From: Bacteroidaceae bacterium
GTDB taxonomy: Bacteria > Bacteroidota > Bacteroidia > Bacteroidales > Bacteroidaceae
Direction of reading: 5' to 3'
Assembly: GCA_017962495.1 (NCBI GenBank)
Contig: JAGCVH010000062.1
Location: forward strand, 1-56,516
DNA: 56,516 nt
Below, piece by piece: positions 8,248-18,200 of the stretch; position 1 is the stretch's first letter, and each line of letters opens with the position of its first letter. Below the pieces are notes generated by a model. That model had not been told where the DNA came from. It ran no database searches and saw nothing but the letters and a program-made list of their open reading frames with translations. The position numbers and the translations under genes were made by a program.

Positions 8248-9003
8248 ATGAAAATAGCCTTAATTGGATACGGCAAAATGGGTAAAATGATAGAAGAGAT
8301 TGCCCTTAGCCGTGGTCATGAGATTGTTTGCATTATTGACATTGATAATCAGCAGGATTTCGACAGTCCTCAGTTTCAAAGTGCCGATGTTGCGATTGAG
8401 TTTACAGCCCCTCATGTGGCTTATGACAATTATCTTCGTGCTTTCCGCCATCATGTGAAAGTTGTCAGTGGAAGTACGGGTTGGCTTGCCGAACATGGCG
8501 ATGATGTGCGTCGAATGTGTGTCGAGGAAGGGCAGACCCTGTTCTGGAGTTCCAATTTCAGTTTGGGTGTGACCATCTTTCGTGCTGTCAATCGCTATCT
8601 GGCTCGCATTATGAACCAGTTCGATTCGTATCGTCCCACGATGGAGGAAGTACACCATATCCACAAACTCGACCATCCCAGTGGCACTGCCATCACGCTT
8701 GGCGAGGAATTGGTGGCAGAGGTGGACAGACTGAGCAATTGGAAGTTTGGATTGCTGACTCAGCCCGATGGAACAGTGGAGGGAACTGCAGAAGTACCTG
8801 CCGATTGCCTTCGCATCGATAGCATCCGTCGTGATGAAGTGCCAGGCATTCACACCATTACTTGGGATTCGGAGGCCGACGAGATAAGCATAACCCATTC
8901 TGCCCATAGCCGTAAGGGCTTTGCCTTAGGTGCAGTGCTTGCTGCTGAGTACACGGCCAAGCATACGGGTTTGCTAACGATGAGCGATTTGTTTAACTTT
9001 TAA
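8248..9003 (+). CDS. dapB: 4-hydroxy-tetrahydrodipicolinate reductase
   Basis: The 251-residue enzyme reduces the cyclic precursor of diaminopimelate/lysine with NAD(P)H. Visible are the nucleotide-binding GYGKMGKM at the N-terminus, VVSGSTGWLAE, and the catalytic segment EVHHIHKLDHPSGTA, with the family's histidine pair and lysine. Length is typical of the shorter Bacteroidetes form. It heads the dapB-lepB-wbqC-M16 series; lepB starts 50 bp after the stop, across an unusual 9-bp tandem repeat. Confidence 0.95.
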   Translation: MKIALIGYGKMGKMIEEIALSRGHEIVCIIDIDNQQDFDSPQFQSADVAIEFTAPHVAYDNYLRAFRHHVKVVSGSTGWLAEHGDDVRRMCVEEGQTLFWSSNFSLGVTIFRAVNRYLARIMNQFDSYRPTMEEVHHIHKLDHPSGTAITLGEELVAEVDRLSNWKFGLLTQPDGTVEGTAEVPADCLRIDSIRRDEVPGIHTITWDSEADEISITHSAHSRKGFALGAVLAAEYTAKHTGLLTMSDLFNF

Positions 9004-9007
9004 ATAA

Positions 9008-9052
9008 TCTAGAAAATCTAGCATTTCTAGAACATCTAGGAAATATAGAAAA
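9008..9052 (+). repeat. Five tandem 9-bp units of the type TCTAGAAAA
   Basis: TCTAGAAAA, TCTAGCATT, TCTAGAACA, TCTAGGAAA and TATAGAAAA follow one another exactly in the gap between dapB and lepB and end one base before the lepB start codon. They occupy the whole lepB leader within the presumed dapB-lepB transcript. Confidence 0.85.
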
Positions 9053-9053
9053 T

Positions 9054-10505
9054 ATGAAAAAGAAAGAAGAAAAGAAACTAACCTGGAAGGATTGGGTTCA
9101 GTGTATTGTGTACTGCGGTCTGCTCATCCTCTTCCTTTTATGGATTAAGGCACCTTGGTGGGGTTATCTTTCTGTGCCCCTTCTCTTCGACGCCTATATT
9201 ACTCGTAAGATTAAGTGGGGATGGTGGAAAGAGCTTGAGAACCCCGTCACTCGCACGATTATGAGTTGGGTCGATGCTATTGTTTTTGCCTTGGTTGCCG
9301 TCTATTTTGTCAACATCTATTTCTTTCAAAACTATACCATTCCATCGAGCAGTTTAGAGAAGAGCCTGCTTGTGGGCGACTATCTCTATGTGTCGAAAAC
9401 GGCTTATGGACCTCGTGCTCCAATGACTCCACTTTCTATGCCTTTGTGCCAGCACACCTTGCCTATCGGAGGCATTCAAAGTTACATTTCTTGGCCTCAG
9501 TGGAAATATAAGCGCGTGTCGCCCAACCCCGTGCAACTAAATGACATTGTTGTCTTCAACTATCCTGCAGGCGATAGCGTGGCACTATCTCCCCGTTATC
9601 AGGCGGCTGACTATTATATGCTATGCTATGTCTATGGCAAGCAGATCTATCAGCAGAACTTCGGTTCTCTTCCTTCGGATAGTGGCGATGCGCACTCTCT
9701 TCGAAAGCTTTACGACCAGTACTATGCAATGGGTAGCAACTACATCAAGGACAATCCGCAGGAGTTTGGTCTGGTGGGTTGGCGTCCTGTTGACCGCCGT
9801 GAGAATTACGTGAAGCGTTGTGTGGGACTGCCCGGTCAGACACTGCAAATCAAGGATCGCATCATCTATCTCGATGGTGTTGCAAACAAGGAACCCGACA
9901 ATGTTCAATACAACTATCAAGTGTCCTTGAGTGGACGTCTGCCAGACGATTTCATTCGTGAGATTGACCTCTCGTTCAGCGACTTGCGCGATTTGTATCA
10001 GACAGGCATTTGCCCTTTGACGCAGAAGATGAAGGAGGCAATGGAGGCTCGTCCTGACTTGGTGGATAGCCTCAAGATAAATAAGCCTACGGAAACCGAT
10101 GTCATCTATCCCCTGAATGGTCACAAGGGCTGGACGGTGGATAACTATGGTCCCATTTGGATTCCTGCCAAGGGTGCATCGATAACCCTGAATCTCGACA
10201 ATCTGCCCGTCTATGAGCGTTGCATCCGAGTCTATGAAGGCAACACCTTGGAGGTTACTGAGCAAGGCGACATCCTCATCAATGGCGAGAAGGCTAATTC
10301 CTATACGTTCAAGATGGACTACTACTGGATGCAGGGCGACAATCGCCACAATTCTGCCGACTCGCGTTTCTGGGGCTTTGTGCCTGAAGACCACATCGTG
10401 GGAAAGCCTGTCATGATTTGGATGTCTCGCAACAAGGATTACAGCCTCTTCGATGGTGGCATTCGCTGGAACCGCTTGTTCCGTTGGGTGAAGAACATCA
10501 AGTAA
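9054..10505 (+). CDS. lepB: Signal peptidase I
   Basis: The 483-residue inner-membrane serine protease is long, as is usual in Bacteroidetes. Hydrophobic segments lie at about residues 15-30 and 70-90. The catalytic serine is in IPSSSLEKS (S100 by alignment with the PSxSM box). The general-base lysine is K254 in YVKRCVGLPG. The C-terminal box MQGDNRHNSADSRFWGFVP is intact. It removes signal peptides from exported proteins, of which this window has many. The stop overlaps the next start as TAATG. Confidence 0.95.
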   Translation: MKKKEEKKLTWKDWVQCIVYCGLLILFLLWIKAPWWGYLSVPLLFDAYITRKIKWGWWKELENPVTRTIMSWVDAIVFALVAVYFVNIYFFQNYTIPSSSLEKSLLVGDYLYVSKTAYGPRAPMTPLSMPLCQHTLPIGGIQSYISWPQWKYKRVSPNPVQLNDIVVFNYPAGDSVALSPRYQAADYYMLCYVYGKQIYQQNFGSLPSDSGDAHSLRKLYDQYYAMGSNYIKDNPQEFGLVGWRPVDRRENYVKRCVGLPGQTLQIKDRIIYLDGVANKEPDNVQYNYQVSLSGRLPDDFIREIDLSFSDLRDLYQTGICPLTQKMKEAMEARPDLVDSLKINKPTETDVIYPLNGHKGWTVDNYGPIWIPAKGASITLNLDNLPVYERCIRVYEGNTLEVTEQGDILINGEKANSYTFKMDYYWMQGDNRHNSADSRFWGFVPEDHIVGKPVMIWMSRNKDYSLFDGGIRWNRLFRWVKNIK

Positions 10506-11035
10506 TGCTTGTACTCCCTTCCTATTATCTTGCTCCCATTTCGTACTATGCCCGATTGGCACAGTGCGATGAATACAGCATTGACACGGATGAGGCCTAT
10601 CGCAAGCAGACACTCAGGAATCGGTGTTACATAGCCTCACCAAATGGTCCTTTGGCTCTTACTGTTCCTGTGGTTAAGTTTGTGCCCTATCACACTCCCA
10701 TGCGCGACATTCGCATCAGTGATCACGGCAATTGGCGTCATCTGCATTGGAATGCCTTACAAAGTAGTTATGGACGCACACCCTTTTTTGAATTTTATGC
10801 CGATGAATTCGCTCCTTTTTATGAGAATAGGTACGAATTCCTGATAGATTTCAACCAAGTGTTGCAGGAAAAAGTGTGCGAACTGATAGACATAGGTTCC
10901 TTACCTTCTAAGGAAGAGACAAGGAGAGGGTCTTCCTATTATCAACTCTTCTCCGACCGTCATGGTTTCATGCCTGACCTTAGTATTGTCGACTTGCTCT
11001 TCAATATGGGACCTGAAAGCATATTCTACTTATGA
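10505..11035 (+). CDS. WbqC-like family protein
   Basis: The 176-residue product starts at the ATG of the TAATG junction with lepB (MLVLPSYYLAP). A longer reading beginning inside lepB is not credible. Family features are the N-terminal LPSYYLAPISYYARLAQ, then YRKQTLRNRCYI and NWRHLHWNALQSSYGRTPFFEFY. WbqC-like proteins occur beside O-antigen genes and, in Bacteroidetes, beside lepB and dapB. Their reaction is not established. The stop overlaps the M16 peptidase start by 4 bp. Confidence 0.85.
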   Translation: MLVLPSYYLAPISYYARLAQCDEYSIDTDEAYRKQTLRNRCYIASPNGPLALTVPVVKFVPYHTPMRDIRISDHGNWRHLHWNALQSSYGRTPFFEFYADEFAPFYENRYEFLIDFNQVLQEKVCELIDIGSLPSKEETRRGSSYYQLFSDRHGFMPDLSIVDLLFNMGPESIFYL

Positions 11036-12252
11036 TAAATACTACAACTTTAGATAACGGACTACGAATTGTAGTCTATCAACGCCCAAGTCAGGTAGTC
11101 TATTGCGGTTTGGCTGTTGATGCTGGTACTCGAGACCAGCTTGATGGCGAGTCGGGCATGGCCCATCTGATCGAGCATATGTCGTTCAAAGGCACACAAC
11201 GCCGACGTTCGTGGCACATCATCAACCGCATGGAGGCTGTTGGAGGCGACTTGAATGCCTATACAGGCAAGGAACACACGGTCTATTACTGCGCCACCCT
11301 ACGGCAACACCTTGCTCGTGCACTCGACCTGCTTTTCGACATCACGCTTCACAGCACCTATCCCCAGCGCGAACTCGAACGCGAGGTGGAGGTTGTAATC
11401 GATGAGATAGAGAGCTACAACGATTCTCCTTCGGAACTCATCTATGACGATTTCGACCAACTCTTCTTCCCCAATCATCCCCTTGGGCGCAACATCCTGG
11501 GCAATGCCGAACGCCTGCGCCAGTATTGTACTGAAGACTTGCAATGCTTTACCCGTAGGCTCTACCATCCCTCTCGTATGGTACTCTTTGTCTTGGGAAA
11601 CATTGATATCAAGCAGGTCGAACGTATGGCTCTTCGTATGTGCCACGAGGAACGTGACAAGGGTCTTTCAGGCATCAGAACAGCACCTAAAGTTCAAAGT
11701 TCAACGCTTAATGTTCAATGCGAGAAGCACACCCACCAGTCGCATGTCATCATTGGGTGCAAAGCTTATTCTTTGGCCGACGAACGGCGTTTGGGTCTGT
11801 CCTTACTCAACAACATTTTGGGTGGTCCAGGCATGAATTCTCGCTTGAATATAAGTCTTCGCGAGCGTCGTGGATTGGTCTATACCGTTGAGAGTAGTAT
11901 GGCAAGTTATACCGATACGGGTTTGTGGACAACCTATTTCGGTTGCGACCACAAGGATGTGGAACGCTGTTTGCGTTTGGTTCGGCAGGAGCTCACTCGC
12001 CTATGCGATGCTCCTCTCTCGTCCAGTCAGTTGGAGGCGGCAAAGCGACAGCTAAAGGGACAAGTGGCTTTGTCGTGGGAAAACGGCGAGAATGTGGCCA
12101 TTGGCATGGGACGTCGCCTCTTGCATCTCGGCCAGACACAGACGCTACAGCAACTTTGTGACAACATCGACAGCCTTACCTCTGCCCAGCTTTGGGATAT
12201 TGCTCAGGATTGTTTTGTTCCCGAGCGCATGATGACGTTAGTCTATAAGTAA
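11032..12252 (+). CDS. M16 family zinc metallopeptidase carrying an in-frame heptad-repeat insertion
   Basis: The 406-residue protein has the inverted zinc motif HLIEH (H45, E48, H49), with the downstream glutamate in EREVEVVIDEIES. The inactive C-terminal half holds the usual R/Y motif (RLNISLRERRGLVYTVES). No signal peptide is seen, so it is probably cytoplasmic, like the processing-peptidase-like PqqL/YmxG group. Residues 220-229 (KVQSSTLNVQ) are encoded by four tandem 7-bp units, at the junction of the two M16 halves where a linker can tolerate extra residues. Confidence 0.92.
   Translation: MINTTTLDNGLRIVVYQRPSQVVYCGLAVDAGTRDQLDGESGMAHLIEHMSFKGTQRRRSWHIINRMEAVGGDLNAYTGKEHTVYYCATLRQHLARALDLLFDITLHSTYPQRELEREVEVVIDEIESYNDSPSELIYDDFDQLFFPNHPLGRNILGNAERLRQYCTEDLQCFTRRLYHPSRMVLFVLGNIDIKQVERMALRMCHEERDKGLSGIRTAPKVQSSTLNVQCEKHTHQSHVIIGCKAYSLADERRLGLSLLNNILGGPGMNSRLNISLRERRGLVYTVESSMASYTDTGLWTTYFGCDHKDVERCLRLVRQELTRLCDAPLSSSQLEAAKRQLKGQVALSWENGENVAIGMGRRLLHLGQTQTLQQLCDNIDSLTSAQLWDIAQDCFVPERMMTLVYK
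11689..11716. repeat. 7-bp tandem repeat inside the M16 gene
   Basis: AAAGTTC, AAAGTTC, AACGCTT and AATGTTC follow each other directly. The repeat lies in frame in the M16 coding sequence and resembles the heptad repeats upstream of luxS and trkH. Confidence 0.75.
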
Positions 12253-12320
12253 TCCCGTCCGGAAGTTTTGGTCAGCGCCAGAATAGAGTCTTTTCCTAAA
12301 TCGGTTGCTTGTCTATGGAT

Positions 12321-12408
12321 TATTGAACATAGGTTCGATTGCAAACGAACAATTGTTCGAGGCGCTTCGAATAAGCGTTCGATATGCATCGAGCATGCGG
12401 GGGAGGAA
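12321..12408. repeat. Array of four 22-bp dyad repeats
   Basis: Units start at 12321, 12343, 12365 and 12387. The first three keep the pattern T(T/C)GAAnnnnnnnTTCGA, for example TTGAACATAGGTTCGA and ACGAACAATTGTTCGA; the fourth is degenerate. Same phase and core as the larger array upstream of susC. Confidence 0.8.
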
Positions 12409-12563
12409 AGAGTAGTGAAGAATATGGAAGAGAAAGGCGCAGATAGCATGTTTTTATATTCTTAACGGACAATGATAGGCGTAGTTACGAGAAGAATTCG
12501 TATCTTTGAGTCTCTGGCGAGGTTCGAAGATTCTCTCGCTTGGAAATAAATATGATGAATCAT

Positions 12564-12594
12564 TTTGTATTTCGCTCACTAAATCGTATCTTTG
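12564..12594 (+). promoter_or_regulatory. Strong Bacteroidetes promoter for the OmpA/TPR gene
   Basis: TTTG at 12564-12567, then 19 bp, then TATCTTTG at 12587-12594: a near-perfect -33/-7 pair 38 bp before the start codon. It probably drives the run of genes up to GH97. Confidence 0.8.
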
Positions 12595-12632
12595 TGCGCG
12601 AATTAAAAATAACGTAAAACTTTTATACAGAA

Positions 12633-14324
12633 ATGAAAAAGACTCTTTTCTTTGTTATGAGTGCAGCGCTCGTGCTGACGGGTTGCTCGAAACTGGGTAA
12701 TCTGACCTCTAAGGACTTTAAAGTAACTCCCACACCCCTCGTGGAACAGGGTGGAGAGGTGCCCACCCAGGTAACCGTGACCTTCCCTCAGAAGTTCATG
12801 AAGAAGAAGGCTCAGGTGACCATGACTCCCGTGCTTCGCTATCAGGGTGGCGAGGCTGGTGCACAGAGTGTGACCTTCCAGGGCGAAAAGGTAGAAGGCA
12901 ACGGTACGACCGTCAACTACAAGCAGGGCGGAATGCATAATATGCGTGCCAATTTCCGTTATACTCCCGATATGCTGAAGAGCGACCTTTATATGACTTT
13001 CGACGCACGAAAGGGTAAGAAGGCCGTGAAGATGCCCGACGTGAAGATAGGTTATGGCATACTGGCTACGGAGGATTTGCTGGGTCGTTGCCTCGACAAG
13101 AGCGGTGCAGCCTTGGCCCCCGACCAGTTCCAGCGCATTATCCAGCAGAAGCAAGAGGCCAACATCAAGTTCCTCATCGGACAGGCTAACCTGCGTACGA
13201 GTGAACTGCAGAGTGTGGGCATCAGGGATTTGGCTCGTGTCTTGAAGGAAATCAACGACGATGCCGAAGGACGTGCATTGGAGGCCATCGAAGTCAGTGC
13301 GTACGCCTCGCCCGATGGTAGCTATCTGGTCAACGAACGTCTGGCCGAACGCCGTCAGAACGTGAGTGCTGACTATCTGAAGAAGGAGTTGAAGAAGATA
13401 AAGATGGATGCTAACATCGACACCCGCTACACGGCTGAGGACTGGGACGGCTTCCAGGAACTGGTGAAGCAGAGCAACCTGCAGGACAAGCAAATCATCC
13501 TCTCCGTTCTGTCGATGTATGACGACCCCGAAGAGCGTGAGCAGCAAATCCGCAACATGAGCCACATCTACACCGATATCAAGGATGGTATCCTGCCCGA
13601 ACTGAGACGCGCACGCCTCATCGTTAATTACGAAATCATCGGTAGAAGTGATGAGGAGATTCTGGCTCAGTATAAGCAAGACCCCTCGAAACTGAGTGTA
13701 GAGGAACTGGTATATGGAGCCAATGTGCTGGTGGACGATCCTGCACAGCAAAAGCAGTGGAACCAGACCATCCAACGCCTTTTCCCCAACGACTACCGCG
13801 CTTTGAACAATCTGGCTCTGTTGGCTTACAACGAAGGCGAATACCAGCAGGCTACAAGCTATCTGCAACAGGCTAAGAACGTGAATGCGAAGGCCGCTGA
13901 GGTGAACACCAACCTTGCACTGATGGCTTTGCGTGAAGGCAATCTGCAGCAGGCCGAGAACTACCTGGCACAGGGCTTCGGAGCAAACACCTACAACGAG
14001 GTCATGGGTTCGTACAATCTTGCTAAGGGCAACTATCAGCAGGCTGCCCAGAACCTGATGGGTGTAAAGACCAACACTGCCGCTCTGGCCCAACTGCTCA
14101 GTCAGGACTATGCTTCGGCTCGCCAGACGCTGGCCAACGTGAAGAATGCCGATGCCACAACGGCTTATCTGCAAGCAGTTCTTGCTGCTCGCACTGGCGA
14201 CACCTCCACCTTGGTTAACAGCCTGCGACAGGCCTTCGAAAAGGATGCTTCCCTGAAGGCTCGTGCTAAAGACGACTTGGAATTTGCCTCTTACGCAAGC
14301 ACGATTGCAAGTCTGCTGAAATAA
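12633..14324 (+). CDS. Outer-membrane lipoprotein with OmpA-like and TPR regions
   Basis: The 563-residue protein has a lipoprotein signal (MKKTLFFVMSAALVLTGC, Cys18). A beta-rich N-terminal region follows. Around residues 215-260 comes an OmpA-C-like stretch (AIEVSAYASPDGSYLVNERLAERRQNVSADYL), the usual peptidoglycan-binding pattern. The C-terminal third holds TPR-like repeats with many N and Q (ALNNLALLAYNEGEYQQATSYLQQAKNV). It is a common Bacteroidales envelope protein, probably linking outer membrane and cell wall; its exact role is unknown. It has its own strong promoter. A long open frame on the opposite strand is a codon-bias shadow. Confidence 0.85.
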   Translation: MKKTLFFVMSAALVLTGCSKLGNLTSKDFKVTPTPLVEQGGEVPTQVTVTFPQKFMKKKAQVTMTPVLRYQGGEAGAQSVTFQGEKVEGNGTTVNYKQGGMHNMRANFRYTPDMLKSDLYMTFDARKGKKAVKMPDVKIGYGILATEDLLGRCLDKSGAALAPDQFQRIIQQKQEANIKFLIGQANLRTSELQSVGIRDLARVLKEINDDAEGRALEAIEVSAYASPDGSYLVNERLAERRQNVSADYLKKELKKIKMDANIDTRYTAEDWDGFQELVKQSNLQDKQIILSVLSMYDDPEEREQQIRNMSHIYTDIKDGILPELRRARLIVNYEIIGRSDEEILAQYKQDPSKLSVEELVYGANVLVDDPAQQKQWNQTIQRLFPNDYRALNNLALLAYNEGEYQQATSYLQQAKNVNAKAAEVNTNLALMALREGNLQQAENYLAQGFGANTYNEVMGSYNLAKGNYQQAAQNLMGVKTNTAALAQLLSQDYASARQTLANVKNADATTAYLQAVLAARTGDTSTLVNSLRQAFEKDASLKARAKDDLEFASYASTIASLLK

Positions 14325-14340
14325 TAGCCGACCCCTCACC

Positions 14341-15162
14341 ATGAAAAAAAATAACAGGCCCATCTTCACCCCCTTCTTCGCAGGAAGGGGTCGAGGGTGG
14401 GTCTGTGTTTTTATCTTTCTTCTCCTTGCCTCCTGCGGTCCTCAGAAAGGAAGGCTGCGCATTAGGGGAGAGTTTGAAAATCTTCCTCAAGCCGACCTTT
14501 TGCTCTATAGTCCCGATGGTGGGATTATGAGTATCGACACCCTGCACATCGTAAAGGGAAGCTTCGACTATGAGACGCGTCCGGAGGATGGCGAACCACA
14601 CACCTACGTCATTATTTATCCCAACTTTACTACCCTTTCGTTCATGGCTCGATCGGGTTCCGACATTCGCATTGAAGGCGATGCTTTGAGTCTGTCGCAA
14701 GTCAAGGTGGAAGGTGCCGACAGCCTTGTTAGAGACGAGGCACACAGGGGCAAAAGTCCTTTGGCTATCGGTAAGAAGATGCCCCAGTCCAACATCATCA
14801 AACAGAAGCCTGGACACTATCTGCTCATCAGTTTCTGGGCCGAATGGAAGCATGGTTCAAATGTAGTCAACTACAACACCCGACTGGCCTTGCGAGAACA
14901 TCCCGATAGCCTGACAGCCTTTACCTATTCACTCGACATGCAACGTGCAGAGAGGCCTATGAACGACTATTATGAGGACTCCCTGCGATGGCGAACCTAT
15001 TGCGATTATCAGGGATGGGGTGGTCCCTTGCTGTCGAAGTTGGGTATCCGCAACATTCCGTATATGATACTGCTCAATCCCAAGGGAACCATCATAGCCA
15101 TGGGTAGCGACTATAATCGTGACATAAGTCCCACGATGCAGAAGATACAGGATAAACGATAA
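14341..15162 (+). CDS. DUF4369/thioredoxin-like lipoprotein lacking the redox CXXC
   Basis: The 273-residue lipoprotein has its lipobox at LLASC. The first half resembles the N-terminal DUF4369 domain of Bacteroidetes thiol-disulfide proteins (GEFENLPQADLLLYSPDGG...). The second half is thioredoxin-like (HYLLISFWAEWKHGS...), with a cis-Pro loop (IRNIPYMILLNPKG). The position normally holding WCxxC reads WAEWKHGS, so the domain cannot do standard thiol chemistry. The N-terminus before the hydrophobic core is unusually long. It contains FTPFFAGRGRGW, encoded by a GC-rich hairpin (CCCCTTC/GAAGGGG). The gene follows the OmpA/TPR gene by 16 bp. Confidence 0.75.
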   Translation: MKKNNRPIFTPFFAGRGRGWVCVFIFLLLASCGPQKGRLRIRGEFENLPQADLLLYSPDGGIMSIDTLHIVKGSFDYETRPEDGEPHTYVIIYPNFTTLSFMARSGSDIRIEGDALSLSQVKVEGADSLVRDEAHRGKSPLAIGKKMPQSNIIKQKPGHYLLISFWAEWKHGSNVVNYNTRLALREHPDSLTAFTYSLDMQRAERPMNDYYEDSLRWRTYCDYQGWGGPLLSKLGIRNIPYMILLNPKGTIIAMGSDYNRDISPTMQKIQDKR

Positions 15163-15203
15163 AGAAACATAATTAAATTAAAACATCTAATACTTAAAGC
15201 ACT

Positions 15204-18200
15204 ATGAAGAGAATATCTCTTTCCCTGCTAACTTTGTTTGCTCTTCTGAGCAGCCTTGTTGCAACCAATGTAACAATTGCAGATTTTTCAAACCTGCCAA
15301 CTACTTATGGCAGTATCAGTGGAAACACGTTTACCACCAATGCAGCCTCAGGAATGGCTGGAGTAAAGCTTACGGCATCGGGTGTCACTTTAGGCTCGAG
15401 TTATGTAAATGCAAATTATGGTAATTGCCTAAGTTTTACAACCTCAGACACCAACGCCCATACCATTACCCTGACAGCACCCACAGGCCACACCATTAAA
15501 GGCTACAGCATCGGGGCATCGGCCAATACGTCAAGTAATAAGCATGTACTGACAGCAGCAGACGGAACTTCAGTTACCTTTAATTCTTTGGGATATAATA
15601 ATGGACAATTCCAGTTCCTGAATGTCTCGGGATTAGATGCCAGTTCTACAAGCTTTACCATTCAGACGCAAAATGGAGGAAATACTCTTTATGCCGCCTA
15701 TATCACCGTTTACCTTGATGCGAATCAGGAGTATGCTTTGAATATCGTCAGTGGTAAATACTATCGTCTGCACAGCTACTATACGACAATGAATATGAGC
15801 CAGTTAGGTTCAGGGGTTTGCAGTGTGAATGCTGACAATGATTCGTATTCCCAGTTGTGGCAAATCACGGCTTCGGGCGACTATTATACATTCAAGAATG
15901 TTTTGACGGGTAACTACATTCAACCCAATACCCAGCAAAGTGGGCAATGGACAATGGGTTCAACGGCCTGCAATTTCACATCATCGATGAAAACGGTAAG
16001 TGGGGATATTTGGTTCTCATTCAAAAATAGTAGCAATTCATACGGATTGCATACCTCTGCCTCACAAAACAATATGGTGGTGGCGTGGAATTATACTGCA
16101 GAGGCCTCGTATTGGCGATTGGAAGAAGTGGAACTTACAAGTGCACAACTGGCAGAGATTGCTGAGATACAATCGCTTACTGCAACCAATCACACAACAG
16201 CCCTTGCGAATTTCTTTACGGATAACGCCTGCACAACCCTGAAGAACAACTATGTTTCGATGACAGATGCTCAACTGCGTTCGGCAATGAGCAGTTTACC
16301 GACAGCCCTGCAGGATATGGCCGTTAGTGTGAAGAATAATACATGGGACAGCAGTAAGGATGCCACATGGAACACATATGCCAAGGACTTTCGCATACAC
16401 TCGTATGAAATATTCTCAAACTCTTATCAGTGGGCATCGAAAACGGGAACAGGGCCCTTTGCTCACTTGTTCCACCCCACCGGCATACGAGCCAATGCGG
16501 GAGACATCGTATGTCTGTTTGTCGATAACGACGTGGCAGACAGTGATGCCTCGTTGCAAGTGGAGTGTGTGGTAGGAGTTGACTGCTCGGGTGATGCCTT
16601 TACGATACAGAAAGGTTACAATGCCATCTATGTGCCTTACGAGTGCGAATTGTTCATCTCTTACTTGCTGAACAACACGTCGAAGTCTTGTAACGATTAT
16701 CCCGACATTAAGGTTCACATCGAAGGTGGAACCTGCAATGGATGCTTCGACATGCGTGGGCACGGACACACGAATAGCGACTGGGAATGGTTGAAGACGA
16801 ATATGTTCACCAATACTTATCTTCATGTGAAGGGTAATTCAAACATGTTGAATACCTATCGCGAACGAGTGGTGAATCCCAGTGGCACACAGAATGTCGA
16901 GGGCATCATGAATATCTTTGACTTTATATTTGATAAACTGCAGAGCCTTGCTGGTTGCGATCAATGGAAGACGACAGGACAATACAAGATGATGGCCAAC
17001 AACTATGATGTTTCTGAGGGGAATCCACATTGGGCAAATAACTATGGTTATGCTCAGCCTGGAATATACTACGACGGTATCTTCAACTACAATAATCTCA
17101 CGAATGTAGGAAAAGACGGAGGTCATATTTGGGTAATTGAGCATGAATTGGGACATGGCCACCAAGGTCCTATTAACCTCTCGGGACAGACGGAATCGTC
17201 GAATAATTCGTTAGTACAGTGTGTCAATTTCCTCACTACAACCGATCCCGTGGGACAACAGTTGTTTGCGACTACACGTTCTAGTCGAGGTGATGGAGTG
17301 AAAGCTATGATTTCGCGTTTCAACAATGGGTATTCATGGATTGACTATGGTGGTATGCGTACCCAGACGGGTACATATGATGATGTATGGATTTCCAATA
17401 AACTCATCTTCCAACTTTGGTTATACTTCGATTATATGGGTAATTATCAACCCGATGGAGGTAATACGGGTTTCTCCTTTATGACAGCCCTTTATGACAA
17501 GTTGCGTGCCAATGGCCTTAGAAAGAGTACGGACTCTAGTAATCCTGCCAATGCCACACAGGATTATCTCCTGATAGCCAAATATGCTGCAGAAATTACG
17601 CAAACCGACCTGTCGGAATACTTCGATGCATGGGGATTCTGGGAGACGGAACCCACGGTGTCAAATAGTAATGATATTCCAGACTCACACATTTATTATT
17701 TCCCTGATTACAACAATACTTATGTGAAGGTCACCGAGAGTATGGTCAACAGTGTTCGATCGGCCATGCAACTATATACGAAAAAGGCTAGCAATATCAT
17801 GTTCCTTGAGGATCGTTGTACTGGTTCTACCTTGCCCACCTACAATAATGCTTCGGTAAGTAGCTTTGGCGAAACGGGATATTATGCGACGTATGGCGAA
17901 AGCGTGACTGGAACGTACAAGTATACTACAAGTGGCACAAAAGTGACTATAAGTGGTGATGGCGCTGGGGCAGTTGGTTTCAAGATTTATGACAATAATG
18001 GCAATCTGGTGGCTATCTCTAACACAAAGACGTTTAATGTCAAAAGCGATGTTGTCACTGGGTTGGCAAATGGAACTTATAGAATGGTGGCAGCCCAAGG
18101 TGATGGAAACGATGTTGCCGTCCCATCTACGGGTGCTAAGTCGATAACCTACATTCTTAAGTATGAAGGAACAGAAGTGGAAAGGGTGGAGAATGTAATG

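Larger units (their letters stand above)
12253..12632. other. 380-bp gene-free region with a 22-bp repeat array and a promoter
   Basis: No convincing gene is present. The region holds four 22-bp dyad-repeat units, a TATCTTTG box at 12502-12509 without a partner, and a good promoter directly before the OmpA/TPR gene. Short ORFs here run through the repeats and have no protein character. Confidence 0.7.

Noticed and set aside
10418-10504. Longer start for the WbqC-like gene within lepB
   Set aside because: The family's N-terminal motif begins at the ATG of the TAATG junction.
12603-14369. 588-codon ORF on the minus strand opposite the OmpA/TPR gene
   Set aside because: It mirrors the codon bias of a clear lipoprotein gene on the plus strand and has no recognisable domain.
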